A DNA stretch of 64,000 nucleotides from Pseudomonas sp. Irchel 3A7 (GCF_900187565.1 NZ_FYED01000010.1:1-64000), one strand, 5' to 3'. Counted from the first letter of the stretch, positions 8,850 through 18,224 are shown. A program made the numbers and translations. The notes: generated by a model not told the origin, from the sequence alone.

Positions 8850-9416
8850 TCAGCGTCCGGCCGCTGCGTCCGCCAATGCAGCAACCACCTGTTTCTCGAT
8901 TTCCTTTTCATCCAGTCCGCGCCCGAAATGTTTTAGGTAGCGGCCCTGGCTGTCGAGCAGGAACAGAATTGTCGAGTGGTCCATCATGTACTGCCCTGGT
9001 TGATCGCCGGTCGGCACTTTCTTGTAATACACATGGTAGGCGTCGGTGATGCGGGCGATCTCTTGCGCCGAGCCGGTCAAACCAACGAAGTCGCTGGCGA
9101 AGTAGTTCACGTACGCCTTCAGCTTTTTCGGCGTGTCACGTTCCGGGTCGATGGTGACGAAGATCGGTCGCACCGTGATGCCTTGCTGCTGTTGCAGTTG
9201 CCGACTGATGCGGGCCATTTTCGCCAGGTCCGTGGGGCAAATGGCAGGGCAGGTCATGAAGCCGAAGTACAGCAACGCCGGTTCGCCAAAACTGCGTTCG
9301 GTGACGCGCTGGCCATTCTGATTGGTCAACTGGAACGGCCCGCCGATATCGTTACGGGGCGCGGCTGGCGTACTGGCTGCCATTGCCGCCAGAAGCAGCG
9401 CCATTAGCCATTTCAT
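8850..9416 (-). CDS. SCO1/SenC family copper protein
   Basis: This 188-residue thioredoxin-fold protein has a signal peptide (about 1-19). The copper-binding CPAIC sits in GFMTCPAICPTDL, and DHSTILFLLD carries the conserved His. DPERDTPKKL is the family signature. SCO proteins deliver copper to, or reduce cysteines of, cytochrome oxidase CuA in the periplasm. It is the last gene of a leftward operon, starting 3 bp after the barrel protein stop, downstream of the multicopper oxidase. That placement suggests a copper role tied to those partners rather than to a local oxidase. Confidence 0.9.
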   Translation of the reverse strand: MKWLMALLLAAMAASTPAAPRNDIGGPFQLTNQNGQRVTERSFGEPALLYFGFMTCPAICPTDLAKMARISRQLQQQQGITVRPIFVTIDPERDTPKKLKAYVNYFASDFVGLTGSAQEIARITDAYHVYYKKVPTGDQPGQYMMDHSTILFLLDSQGRYLKHFGRGLDEKEIEKQVVAALADAAAGR

Positions 9417-9419
9417 TGC

Positions 9420-10556
9420 TCAATACCCTCCCGAATAGGTCAGCGCCAGGCCCACCAGCTCCGACATTTGACCGTCCTGTTTCTGAGTGCCGGCGGACAG
9501 CCCGAGCGTGATCTGACCGGTGATGTTGTAGGTCAGGCTCAGCTCGTTGAGGTAATCCTGGCGATCCGCACCCCCCGTCGATTCGCGATGCTTGTCTGTC
9601 CGGGTCGCGCCCAGGGCCCAGTCACCGAAATCGAAGGTCAGCGAGGTGGTCAGGTAACGGGTGTCGTTGCCCTTGATGCCGTCTTCATTGTCGACATCGG
9701 CGAATTCGACGAAGGGCACGATATCGAAGTAGCGCCCGGCCAGCGTCGGCTCAAGATCCGTACTCGGTTCATAAGCCCAGATGTAGCGGGCGGAGGCGAT
9801 CTTGATGGTTTCGTCGTCTTCGCCAGGCGGACTGGGTTGCGTCTGGTCCTCGGCCTTCTTGTTGAACATGTAGCCGGCCTGCATCTCCAGATAAGGCACT
9901 GCCGGGATTGCAATCCAGTTCACCGTCACCGCGTAGGAGTCGAGTTTGCCGGTGTTCGAGGGACCGCCGTCGCTGCGTTGCAGTTTTTCGCCATGGCGCA
10001 GATAGGGGTGACCGAGAAACGAATTGTCTGCGGTGTACAGGCTCAGGTTGGGCTCGATCATGCCCAGCTTCTGGTCGAAAAAACGATACGCCACCGTGCC
10101 GCCGAGCATGCCGTCGAGGTCGTAGGTGCTGACGAAATCCTCGGTATAGAGGCCCGGCGCCTGGTCCTGCGCGCGACCGAATGGCACATGGTACTTGCCG
10201 ACCGAGAACGCTGAGTTGGCGTTGTTCTGGTAATAGTTCAGGTCGTTGATCACCAGCCCAACGTCTTCGAAAAAACGTTTTTGACCCGGCTCCGGCCCGT
10301 CGATGGGATTGATCTCGGTGGACAGCTGAATCTGCTGGTCGTGGGTGAAGCGAAAGTAAAAAGTGGTGTTGATGTCCGGGTAGGCATCGGTGCTGTTGCG
10401 ATTGCCGCCCTGGGGCACGTCGGCATGCACGTGGTCATATTGAAAGGTCGCGTCGTAATCCATGCCGACGTTGGGGTACTGACCGTCATCGGCCAGGGTC
10501 GCTTCGACACCGCACACCGATCCCATCAACAACATTGCCAGGCGATAGTTGTTCAT
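9420..10556 (-). CDS. outer-membrane beta-barrel protein, porin-like
   Basis: The 378-residue protein has a signal peptide (about 1-22, ending EATLADD). Alternating beta-strand patterns run to a C-terminal LALTYSGGY with a terminal aromatic, as expected for an outer-membrane barrel. The sequence is reminiscent of LbtU-like siderophore porins, but I cannot confirm the family. It sits between a multicopper oxidase gene (13 bp upstream) and a SCO1 gene (3 bp downstream), so a part in copper or metal handling at the envelope is inferred from position only. Confidence 0.65.
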   Translation of the reverse strand: MNNYRLAMLLMGSVCGVEATLADDGQYPNVGMDYDATFQYDHVHADVPQGGNRNSTDAYPDINTTFYFRFTHDQQIQLSTEINPIDGPEPGQKRFFEDVGLVINDLNYYQNNANSAFSVGKYHVPFGRAQDQAPGLYTEDFVSTYDLDGMLGGTVAYRFFDQKLGMIEPNLSLYTADNSFLGHPYLRHGEKLQRSDGGPSNTGKLDSYAVTVNWIAIPAVPYLEMQAGYMFNKKAEDQTQPSPPGEDDETIKIASARYIWAYEPSTDLEPTLAGRYFDIVPFVEFADVDNEDGIKGNDTRYLTTSLTFDFGDWALGATRTDKHRESTGGADRQDYLNELSLTYNITGQITLGLSAGTQKQDGQMSELVGLALTYSGGY

Positions 10557-10569
10557 ATCGCGCCCACCC

Positions 10570-12111
10570 TTATTTGATCAACGTCGTCATCGGGCTGGAC
10601 GCTTTCGGGTCCTGTCCGGTGTTGCGCAGCCAGGAGCACAACTGGTTGTTTTCACCGTACAGCCCGCCCAGGGGTTCGAGCTTGACGGCCTGCTCGTAGT
10701 CCTCGGGCTTGACCACCTGGATCGCCTGCATCATGCCGCCGTCCTCGTGTTCGAGGATGTGGCAGTGGTAGACGAACTTGCCGAGGATCACCGGATCGCG
10801 AAACGGAATGCGCACGGTGATCGAACCCGTGGCGGGAATGAACACATTGTCCCGATAGCCGCTGAACGGCACCGGTTTGCCGTTGAGTTCGGTGACCTGG
10901 AAATCCACTTGGTGAATATGAAACTGGTGCAGTTCCTGGGACGGGTTGAACAGCCGCCACTCTTCCACGTCACCGAGCTTGACCGTGGTGTTGACCCGGT
11001 CCAGTTCGAAGCGGGTGCCATTGATCAAGAACGCATTGGAGTCAGTGTCCGAATCCTGGAAGGCGAACTGCCGGGTCTTGTTCACCGCGATCTTGCTGAA
11101 GTCCTCGGCCGGTGGATAGGCGCTGGTGATCTGCCGCGTCGCGACCTGCGCACCGCTGGAGCGCAGGACCGCCAGCTTGGCCCCCGGGTAGTCATCGCCC
11201 GCCGGCCCGGTATTGCCCGAGCCGGTTTCGACGACGTAGGAGCCGGCCGGTGGCCCGACCACCAACACGCTGAAGCGCGCCGATGGTCCGATCAGCACCT
11301 GGTCCGTATCAACGCGGCGGGTCACGGTATTGCCGTCGCGGGACAGCACCTGCATCGACTGGCCGTTGATGCGAATCCGGAAGTACTGGTTGGCGGCGAT
11401 GTTGATGAAATGCCAGAGCTGGGTTTCTCCGGGCTTGATGTCGATGGTGGGCACTTCCTGGCCATTGATCGTGCGAATCGACGGGGCGCTGGTGATGATT
11501 TCGCTGGCGACTTTGCCGGTCAGGGTTTTCTGGAAATTACGCAGGACCAGCACTTGCTCCTTGATGCCCTTGAGTTCGGGGAAGGGGTCGAGCATGCCGT
11601 CGACCAGGATCGGCCCGGCAATCCCGGCCGACACCTGTCGCTGGGAGCCGCCATGGAAATGGCTGTGATACCAGTAGGCGCCGGGGCTGTGTTGCAACGG
11701 CAACTTGACGTTGTATTCGCCCACCTGATGAGGCTGGGTCACGCGGAAAATATTGTCGCCTTCATCCAGGGGCGACACCTGCATGCCATGGAAATGCAGG
11801 TTGGTGATCTCGTCCATGCGGTTATCCAGACGGATCGCCATGGTCCCGCCGGGGCGGGTTCGAATCAGTGGCGAATCGTAATCGCCGTTGAACACCAGGG
11901 ACACATAGCGCTCATTGCCGACGTTGACCTGCTGTTCGGCCGCCGTCAGCGTGGCACGGGTCACGCCGCCGGCATCGTAAGTGAACTCGGGATTCTGGCG
12001 CAGCGGTTGAGAGGCGGGTTCAGCGGAATGCTGTGTCGCGCAACCGGTCAACGCAAGGGCAACGACGCTCGCGCAGAATGCAAAAGGGCGGACGCTGAAA
12101 GCTCTGGGCAT
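10570..12111 (-). CDS. multicopper oxidase, predicted lipoprotein
   Basis: This 513-residue three-cupredoxin oxidase has all four copper motifs: LHFHGM (about 105), WYHSHFHGG (about 147), HQFHIHQ (about 398) and YHCHILEHEDGGMM (about 458-471). The last holds the type 1 and trinuclear ligands with an axial Met. The N-terminus ends in LTGC, a lipobox, so it is probably anchored in an outer- or inner-membrane leaflet facing the periplasm. Such enzymes couple substrate or metal oxidation to O2 reduction. It leads the MCO-barrel-SCO operon. No Met-rich CueO-type insert is obvious, so Cu(I) oxidation is uncertain. Confidence 0.85.
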   Translation of the reverse strand: MPRAFSVRPFAFCASVVALALTGCATQHSAEPASQPLRQNPEFTYDAGGVTRATLTAAEQQVNVGNERYVSLVFNGDYDSPLIRTRPGGTMAIRLDNRMDEITNLHFHGMQVSPLDEGDNIFRVTQPHQVGEYNVKLPLQHSPGAYWYHSHFHGGSQRQVSAGIAGPILVDGMLDPFPELKGIKEQVLVLRNFQKTLTGKVASEIITSAPSIRTINGQEVPTIDIKPGETQLWHFINIAANQYFRIRINGQSMQVLSRDGNTVTRRVDTDQVLIGPSARFSVLVVGPPAGSYVVETGSGNTGPAGDDYPGAKLAVLRSSGAQVATRQITSAYPPAEDFSKIAVNKTRQFAFQDSDTDSNAFLINGTRFELDRVNTTVKLGDVEEWRLFNPSQELHQFHIHQVDFQVTELNGKPVPFSGYRDNVFIPATGSITVRIPFRDPVILGKFVYHCHILEHEDGGMMQAIQVVKPEDYEQAVKLEPLGGLYGENNQLCSWLRNTGQDPKASSPMTTLIK

Positions 12112-12330
12112 GATCGCGACCTTCGTGGGCGTGGCGAGGAACTACGGGTGTAGTTCGCCTGGGCGTTGCCGAAGGTGATCAGAAGACACCGCGCAATTGG
12201 AATTGAGTCGTATTGCGCGCAACTTTTCGCAGTGTAGAACAGGTGTTTCGGTGCGCCAGTTTTTGGATCCAGTGCATCATATAAAGCGATGAACTGCATG
12301 TTTCTCAAATATGAAACACAGCACCGTTTC

Positions 12331-12430
12331 TGTAGGAGCGAGCTTGCTCGCGATGGACGTCAACGATAACGCGCCCGTTCTGAATGATCGCGTTGTATGT
12401 GGGTTTTTCGCGAGCAAGCTCGCTCCTACA
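12331..12430. repeat. REPIN (TGTAGGAGCGAGC type)
   Basis: TGTAGGAGCGAGCTTGCTCGCGATGG and its inverse GCGAGCAAGCTCGCTCCTACA flank about 50 bp. It fills part of the gap between the multicopper oxidase and the next leftward gene. The rest of that gap (12112-12330) should carry the oxidase promoter; I see no convincing sigma-factor or CueR-type site there. Confidence 0.85.
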
Positions 12431-12436
12431 AAAGCA

Positions 12437-12673
12437 TCAAAGATGTTTCTTCTCTTCCTTATCCAGATGCTTATCTTCCTTATGCCGTTCCTTATTCAGT
12501 TCCTTGGCCTCCTTATCGATATCCTTACCATCGCGGTCGACATCTTTGTCCACATCACGAACATCTTCCCGGACGTCTTTCGCAATATCCCCCTCGGCAT
12601 TCGCGATGTTCGTATGAGCAATCAGACCTGCGACTAACAGGGAAGCGACAAATACTGCCTTGACCATTCGCAT
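12437..12673 (-). CDS. small exported charged protein with heptad-like repeats
   Basis: The 78-residue protein starts at MRMVKAVFVA, with AGGAG seven bases before the ATG, which decides the start over a longer frame. A signal peptide (about 1-24, ending NIANA) precedes a mature part made almost only of Asp, Lys, Glu, Arg and Val in short D-V/I-x-K-D steps, then a Lys/Glu/His-rich tail. This predicts one long amphipathic or single charged helix in the periplasm. No family recognised. The REPIN begins seven bases after its stop. Confidence 0.7.
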   Translation of the reverse strand: MRMVKAVFVASLLVAGLIAHTNIANAEGDIAKDVREDVRDVDKDVDRDGKDIDKEAKELNKERHKEDKHLDKEEKKHL

Positions 12674-12794
12674 GGGAGAGCTCCTGTGTTTGCTCAACTT
12701 TGTCATTGGCTGAGGGAGTAGAAAATAGGTGCAAAGACTGCGTATTTCCAACCCGCTGGTCGATTGTTCATCCTGCGCGCCATTCTGATTCGGC

Positions 12795-13649
12795 TTATTC
12801 GATTTCCAGGTTTTTGATCAGCCACTCACTGAAACTTCGCGCATTGTTCTCACTGTCACGATGGGTCAACAATGCCCAGTTCGGGCCGCGGATGGTTTGC
12901 TCTACCAAGGGTTGCAACTGGCCGTTGGCGCGGGCCTGGCGACTCAGCAATTGGCTGACCAGAGCGATACCGAGCCCTGCGCACGCAGCGTCCAGCAGCA
13001 GGCCGGGATCGGAAAAGTTCAGCCCCTGATCCTGCTGGCCGACATCGATACCGGCCTCGACCGCCCAATGACTCCAGTCCATTTCCCGTTCGCCGTGCAG
13101 GGTAGTGCGTTGTGCCTGCGGCTGTGCCAGCTGGTTCGGGTGACAGGCGGGGTAGAGGCGGTCGGCGTACAGCACCCTGAAGCTGCATTCGGCCTGGGAG
13201 CTGATGTCATCGCGCACCGCGATGTCGATGGTCTGGGTGGCCATGTCCGGCACTTCATCGGTACTGAAAATCCACAGATCGACTTCAGGATGCTGACGGC
13301 GGAAGTCACCCAGGCGTGGCAGCAGCCAATGGCGGGCGAAGGCCGGGGTGGTGTTGAGTACCAGTTGATTGGGCTTCTGGTATTGCCCGAGGCGACGAAT
13401 GCCCACGGCCAATTGTTGCAGCATGGCCTGGGTGGTGCTGAGCAGGTCGTGACCGGCATCGGTCAGGCTGACACTGCGGCCACTGCGAAAAAACAACGGC
13501 TGTTCCAGGTACGCCTCGAGGCTGCGGATCTGCTGGCTGATGGCCGATTGGGTGAGGTGCAGCTCGGCGGCAGCCTTGTGAAAACTACCCAGGCGGGCGG
13601 CGGCTTCGAAGCCGCGGAGGGTACTCAGCGGCGGCCAGTGCTTAAGCAT
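12795..13649 (-). CDS. LysR family regulator, GcvA-like, of the agmatine cluster
   Basis: The 284-residue LTTR has an N-terminal helix-turn-helix (about 5-63, FHKAAAELHLTQSAISQQI) with the opening LPPLSTLRGFEAAAR pattern of the GcvA subgroup, then the effector domain. It is divergent from the agmatine deiminase gene with a 136-bp shared intergenic region. By the usual LTTR rule it is therefore the likely regulator of that operon, with agmatine or a product as a plausible coinducer (inference). Confidence 0.88.
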   Translation of the reverse strand: MLKHWPPLSTLRGFEAAARLGSFHKAAAELHLTQSAISQQIRSLEAYLEQPLFFRSGRSVSLTDAGHDLLSTTQAMLQQLAVGIRRLGQYQKPNQLVLNTTPAFARHWLLPRLGDFRRQHPEVDLWIFSTDEVPDMATQTIDIAVRDDISSQAECSFRVLYADRLYPACHPNQLAQPQAQRTTLHGEREMDWSHWAVEAGIDVGQQDQGLNFSDPGLLLDAACAGLGIALVSQLLSRQARANGQLQPLVEQTIRGPNWALLTHRDSENNARSFSEWLIKNLEIE

Positions 13650-13785
13650 ATTGATAAGTTCCTCTAATCACTTCTCTGCAAAATCCATCGTTTGTTTGCC
13701 CGTTTTTACAGCCGTAGCATGCGAGCCATGACCAGCAACGCAGCATTTGTTGAACACAATGGCTTAACTGAAAGGGCTTTTTACC

Positions 13786-14838
13786 ATGCAGCAGAATGAA
13801 AATCTAAACACCGGTTGGATGATGCCCGCGGAATGGGTTCGCCACGCCGCGACCTGGATGGTCTGGCCGCACAATCAGGCCCTCTGGGAGTCGGGTTGGC
13901 GTGTGACCCTGGCGCAGGTGCAAGCGGATTTCGCTGGCGTGGCCAACGCCATTGCGCGTTTTGAACCGGTGAAAATGGTCGTCGATCCGTCTGCTGTCGC
14001 CAGTGCCAAGGCCCTGTGTGGCGCCAACATCGAATTGATCGAGTTGCCGGTCAACGACAGCTGGTGCCGCGATTCCGGCCCGAGTTTCGTCTGCCATCCG
14101 CAGCAAGGGCTGGCCGGGGTGAGCTGGCGCTTCAATGCCTGGGGCGGCAAGTCGGCCCACGACCTGGACGAAGGCCTGGCGCGCCGTGCCCTCAATCAAC
14201 TGGGCTTGCCGTGCTTTGGCACGCACCTGAGCAACGAAGGCGGGGCGATTCATGTCGACGGCGAAGGCACGCTGATCACCACCGAATCGGTGTTGCTCAA
14301 CCCCAATCGCAACCCGGGCATGACCAAGGCCGAGATGGAGGAGATCTTTGCCCGTCTGTTGGGCGTGAAGAAAACCATCTGGCTGCCGGGCGATCCGGAC
14401 TATGTCACCGGCGACATGACTGACGGTCATGTCGATGGCGTGTGTGCCTTCGCCCGTCCCGGCGTGTTACTGGTGGACGCGACCCACGACCGCCAATCGG
14501 TGTACGCCGAAGTGGCCCGGGAAAACCGTCGTGCCCTGGAACTGGCAACCGATGCCAAAGGGCGCAAGTTCGAACTGATCGAACTGTATGAAGCCAGCGA
14601 AGCCGTGGACACCGAGGCTGAAGTGTTCTGCGCGTCCTACACCAACTTCTACATCGCCAACGACGCGATCATCATGCCGGCCTATGGCATCGCGGCTGAC
14701 CACGCGGCGGCCGAAGTATTGACCCGGGCGTTCCCGGGGCGCGAAATCGTACCGGTGCGCATCAACCACCTGGCCCATGGTGGTGGCGGGGTGCATTGCA
14801 TCACCCAGCAACAGCCGGCCTGGCCGGTGGAGGGTTGA
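13786..14838 (+). CDS. aguA: agmatine deiminase
   Basis: This 350-residue porphyromonas-type peptidyl-arginine deiminase family enzyme converts agmatine to N-carbamoylputrescine and ammonia. It shows MMPAEWVRHAATWMVWP at the start, NDSWCRDSGP (substrate-binding Asp), TDGHVDG with the catalytic His, and the nucleophile Cys338 in GGGGVHCITQQ. No signal peptide, so it acts in the cytoplasm. It is the first gene of an operon whose order matches the agu2ABCA' operon of P. aeruginosa PA14, so agu2A may be the better name. The next gene follows after 4 bp. Confidence 0.95.
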   Translation: MQQNENLNTGWMMPAEWVRHAATWMVWPHNQALWESGWRVTLAQVQADFAGVANAIARFEPVKMVVDPSAVASAKALCGANIELIELPVNDSWCRDSGPSFVCHPQQGLAGVSWRFNAWGGKSAHDLDEGLARRALNQLGLPCFGTHLSNEGGAIHVDGEGTLITTESVLLNPNRNPGMTKAEMEEIFARLLGVKKTIWLPGDPDYVTGDMTDGHVDGVCAFARPGVLLVDATHDRQSVYAEVARENRRALELATDAKGRKFELIELYEASEAVDTEAEVFCASYTNFYIANDAIIMPAYGIAADHAAAEVLTRAFPGREIVPVRINHLAHGGGGVHCITQQQPAWPVEG

Positions 14839-14842
14839 TGCC

Positions 14843-15751
14843 ATGACCGTGTTGACCATTGCTGTCACCCAGATGCCCTGCACCTGGGACCTGCAACACA
14901 ACCTCGATCAGGCCGAGCAACTGGTGCGCGAAGCCGCGGCGAAAGGCGCCCAGGTCATCCTGCTGCAGGAGCTGTTTGCCACGCCGTATTTCTGTATCGA
15001 GCAAAGTCACCAGCACTTGGCGCTGGCCCAGGAATTTCGCGACAGCCCCGTGCTCAAGCGCTTTGCCGCGCTGGCCGGGGAGCTGGGCGTGGTGTTGCCG
15101 CTGAGCTGGTTCGAGAAGGCCGGCAACGCGTACTTCAATTCCTTGTGTGTAGCCGATGCCGACGGGCGCTTGCTGGGGGTGTATCGCAAGACTCACATTC
15201 CCAACGCCATCGGCTACCAGGAGAAGGAATACTTCAGCCCCGGCGACACCGGTTTCCGTGTCTGGGACACGGCGTTCGGGCGTATCGGCGTGGGTATCTG
15301 CTGGGATCAGTGGTTCCCCGAGACCGCTCGCTGCCTGGCCTTGATGGGCGCCGACGTGCTGTTGTTTCCCACGGCCATCGGCTCTGAGCCCGGCTGCGCC
15401 ACGCTGGATTCCCGTGACCACTGGCAAATGACCATGCGTGGCCATGCGGCCGCCAACATCCTGCCGGTGGTGGCGTCCAATCGCGTCGGTCGGGAAGCAG
15501 CGACCCTTGATCCGGCCTTGCAGATGAGCTTTTACGGCTCGTCCTTCATCTGCAACCACAAAGGCAAATTGCTCGCCGAGGCCGACCGTGACAGCACCGG
15601 CGTGCTGGTGCACTGCCTAGACCTGGCCGCCATGCGCGAAGAGCGCCTGAGTTGGGGCATCTACCGCGACCGTCGTCCGGAGATGTACGGAGCGCTGTTG
15701 AGCCAGGACGGTCGCCACATCCATGCACGCTGGAACACTCAAGGGGTCTGA
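14843..15751 (+). CDS. aguB: N-carbamoylputrescine amidase
   Basis: This 302-residue nitrilase-superfamily enzyme hydrolyses N-carbamoylputrescine to putrescine, CO2 and ammonia. The catalytic triad is visible: Glu43 (LQELFATPYF), Lys116 (YRKTHIPN) and Cys153 (GICWDQWFPE). The start at MTVLTIAVTQ, 4 bp after the deiminase stop, is preferred over an earlier in-frame codon inside that gene. It is the second step of the pathway encoded here (agu2B by position). Confidence 0.95.
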   Translation: MTVLTIAVTQMPCTWDLQHNLDQAEQLVREAAAKGAQVILLQELFATPYFCIEQSHQHLALAQEFRDSPVLKRFAALAGELGVVLPLSWFEKAGNAYFNSLCVADADGRLLGVYRKTHIPNAIGYQEKEYFSPGDTGFRVWDTAFGRIGVGICWDQWFPETARCLALMGADVLLFPTAIGSEPGCATLDSRDHWQMTMRGHAAANILPVVASNRVGREAATLDPALQMSFYGSSFICNHKGKLLAEADRDSTGVLVHCLDLAAMREERLSWGIYRDRRPEMYGALLSQDGRHIHARWNTQGV

Positions 15752-15752
15752 C

Positions 15753-16856
15753 ATGCCTACGTTCAACAGACTGTTGCCCGGCGTCCTGGGATTGGCCATC
15801 AGTTGTGCGATGCCATCGCTGCACGCCGAGGAGAAAACCCTGCGGCTGTACAACTGGGCCGATTATTTTGCCGAGGACACCCTGAGCCGGTTCACCGCCG
15901 AAACCGGGATCAAGGTGATCTACGACGTCATGGAGGGCAGCGAGACGCTGGAAGCCAAGATGCTGGCCGGCGGCAGCGGCTATGACCTGATTTTCCCCGG
16001 CGACACCGTGGCCGAGCGCCTCGTGCGCGCCGGCAGCCTGCAGCCGCTGGAGCGCTCCAGACTCACCGAACTGGCCGACATCGAACCCGGCCTGCAAAAG
16101 CTGCGCGGGCAGTACGAGCATTCGGGCCAGGCCACCGTCCCTTACACCTGGGGCACCATCGGCGTGACCTACAACGCCGAGCAGATCAAGCAGCGCGTGC
16201 CCGATGCCCCGGTCAACAGCCTGGACATGTTGTTCAAGCCTGAATTGGCCGCGAAGTTTGCCGATTGCGGCATCTCGATGATCGACTCACCGGACGAAGT
16301 GCTGGCGGTGGTGCTCAACTACCTCGGTCGCGAGCCGCGCAGCGCCAAGCCCGAAGACCTCAAGGCGGCGGGTGCATTGCTGGCCGGGTTGCGACCGTAC
16401 ATTCGCAAGTTCCAGTCGCAACCGGTGACCGACCTGGTGAATGGCAACCTGTGCCTGTCCCTCGGTTACAGCGGTGACATGACCCAGGCCCAGCGCACCT
16501 CGGACGCCGCCGGCAAGAAGACCACCTTCCAGTACCGCATTCCCCGCGAGGGCACCACGGTGTGGATGGACACCATGGCGATCCCGGTCGATGCCAAACA
16601 TCCGGAGTACGCCTATGCGTTCATCAACTTTGTCATGCGCCCGCAGAACATGGCCGCCATCAGTAATTTCACCGGTTACCCGACCTCCAACGCCAAGGCA
16701 CGGCCGAGCGTCGATGCGTCGATGCGCGACAACCCGGACATCTACATCGATGAAGCCACCTATGCTCGATTGATCCCGGGCAAGGACATTCCCCAGGCCG
16801 ACATGCGTGCGCGCATGCGCACCTGGACCAAGTTCAAGACGGCCACCGGCCAGTGA
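15753..16856 (+). CDS. putrescine/polyamine-binding periplasmic protein (PotF/SpuD-like)
   Basis: This 367-residue extracellular solute-binding protein has a signal peptide (about 1-25, ending SLHAEE). LRLYNWADYF is the opening motif of PotD/PotF-type polyamine receptors, and the ligand-binding WMDTMAIP segment lies near residue 270. Its ATG directly follows the amidase stop, so it is cotranscribed. No permease or ATPase is present here, so it must use one encoded elsewhere or act as a sensor subunit. It corresponds to the third gene (C) of agu2ABCA'. Agmatine is an alternative ligand. Confidence 0.88.
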   Translation: MPTFNRLLPGVLGLAISCAMPSLHAEEKTLRLYNWADYFAEDTLSRFTAETGIKVIYDVMEGSETLEAKMLAGGSGYDLIFPGDTVAERLVRAGSLQPLERSRLTELADIEPGLQKLRGQYEHSGQATVPYTWGTIGVTYNAEQIKQRVPDAPVNSLDMLFKPELAAKFADCGISMIDSPDEVLAVVLNYLGREPRSAKPEDLKAAGALLAGLRPYIRKFQSQPVTDLVNGNLCLSLGYSGDMTQAQRTSDAAGKKTTFQYRIPREGTTVWMDTMAIPVDAKHPEYAYAFINFVMRPQNMAAISNFTGYPTSNAKARPSVDASMRDNPDIYIDEATYARLIPGKDIPQADMRARMRTWTKFKTATGQ

Positions 16857-16885
16857 AACCAATGCTACATACACCTGCATAACTC

Positions 16886-16976
16886 TGTGGGAGCGGGCTT
16901 GCTCGCGAATGCGGTGAATCAGCCGGCGTAGATGTTGACTGGCACACCGCTTTCGCGAGCAAGCCCGCTCCCACAG
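16886..16976. repeat. REPIN (GTGGGAGCGGGCTTGCTCGCGAA type)
   Basis: TGTGGGAGCGGGCTTGCTCGCGAA and its inverse TTCGCGAGCAAGCCCGCTCCCACA flank about 40 bp. It sits inside the agmatine operon, between the binding-protein gene and the Tat-exported deiminase gene, and could alter transcript stability between them. Confidence 0.85.
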
Positions 16977-17023
16977 GGTCCGTGGTGTTGGCCGGGGCTT
17001 TTTTAATTATCAGGAACAAATGC

Positions 17024-18145
17024 ATGTCAACGCGTCGCGAATTCATCAAACAGGCATCGGTTATCGCCGGTGTGGGAGCCGCCTTCATGGGCCTTGGCCT
17101 GAGCCCGGTGTCAGCGCTGGCAGCCAGCGAAGGCCGCTGGTACATGCCGGATGAGGGCGACCAGCATGAACAGGCCTTCATTGCGTTTGGCGCACAGGAC
17201 GCCATCTGGGAAGACTTCACTCCCGACGTGCAAGCGGCCCTCGGCCGGATCGCACGGGCCATCGCCGGTTATGAGCCGGTCACCGTGTTCTGTCGCGAGC
17301 GTGAACGGAACCTGGCCGAAGAACATTGTGGTACGGCCAACATCACCTACGTCATCACCGAACTCGACGACATCTGGATGCGTGATATCGGCGCCAATTT
17401 TGTCGTCGATGGCAACGGCGAACTCGGCGCCGTGGACTTCAACTTCAACGGCTGGGGCAACAAGCAGCGGCACGGCAAGGATGCACAGGTGGCGAAGCAG
17501 GTTGCCCATCGCGAAGAGGCCCGTTACCAGCGCAGTGCATTGGTGGGCGAAGGTGGTGGCATCGAAGTGGACGGTCATGGCACCGGGATCATGACCGAAA
17601 GCAGCTGGATCAATGCCAACCGCAATCCAGACTGGAGCAAGGCCGAGGTCGAGCAGGAGCTCAAGGACCGTTTGGGCTTGCGCAAAATCATCTGGCTGCC
17701 GGGTATCAAGGGCAAGGACATCACCGATGCCCACGTCGACTTTTATGCCCGTTTCGTCAAGCCGGGCGTGGTGATCGCCAACCTCGACAACGACCCCGAG
17801 TCCTACGACAACAAAGTCACCCGCGCGCATCTGGAGATTCTCAAGAACGCCACGGATGCTGATGGCCGCCAGTTGCAGGTGCACACGGTGTCGCCGCCGC
17901 TCAATCCGCGCAAGAACAAGTTCAGCCGGGACAACCCGGATTTCGCCGCCGGCTACATCAACTATTTTGTGATCAACGGGGCGATCATTGCCCCTGAATT
18001 TGGTGACCGGGCGGCCGATCGCAAAGCCTTTGATCTGCTGTCCGAGCTTTATCCGGAGCGTGAGGTGGTGCAGCTTAATATCGATGCCATCGCGGCCGGT
18101 GGCGGCGGTATTCACTGCGTCACCAGCCATCAGCCGTTGGCATAG
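17024..18145 (+). CDS. Tat-exported agmatine deiminase family protein
   Basis: This 373-residue member of the agmatine deiminase family begins MSTRREFIKQASV, a twin-arginine signal with a following hydrophobic stretch ending SALAASE, so it is folded in the cytoplasm and exported. It keeps DDIWMRDIG, TDAHVDFY and the nucleophile Cys365 in GGGGIHCVTSHQ. It would make N-carbamoylputrescine from agmatine outside the cytoplasm. It corresponds to the fourth gene (A') of agu2ABCA'. The start at 17024 is set by the Tat motif and AGGAACAA just before it. Confidence 0.9.
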   Translation: MSTRREFIKQASVIAGVGAAFMGLGLSPVSALAASEGRWYMPDEGDQHEQAFIAFGAQDAIWEDFTPDVQAALGRIARAIAGYEPVTVFCRERERNLAEEHCGTANITYVITELDDIWMRDIGANFVVDGNGELGAVDFNFNGWGNKQRHGKDAQVAKQVAHREEARYQRSALVGEGGGIEVDGHGTGIMTESSWINANRNPDWSKAEVEQELKDRLGLRKIIWLPGIKGKDITDAHVDFYARFVKPGVVIANLDNDPESYDNKVTRAHLEILKNATDADGRQLQVHTVSPPLNPRKNKFSRDNPDFAAGYINYFVINGAIIAPEFGDRAADRKAFDLLSELYPEREVVQLNIDAIAAGGGGIHCVTSHQPLA

Positions 18146-18224
18146 CCGGTGGTGTTTTGCGGCAGATGCGGAGGTGTCTGGTAAACTCCCGACACAAATT
18201 TACCTCCTCAAACAAGAGAGCCCC

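Noticed and set aside
10549..12153. 534-codon open frame opposite the multicopper oxidase
   Set aside because: The minus strand has all four copper motifs, so the plus frame is a shadow.
12299..12318. TGTTTCTCAAATATGAAACA as an enhancer site for a sigma-54 activator upstream of the multicopper oxidase
   Set aside because: Only six bases of each arm match and I found no -24/-12 element between it and the oxidase start.
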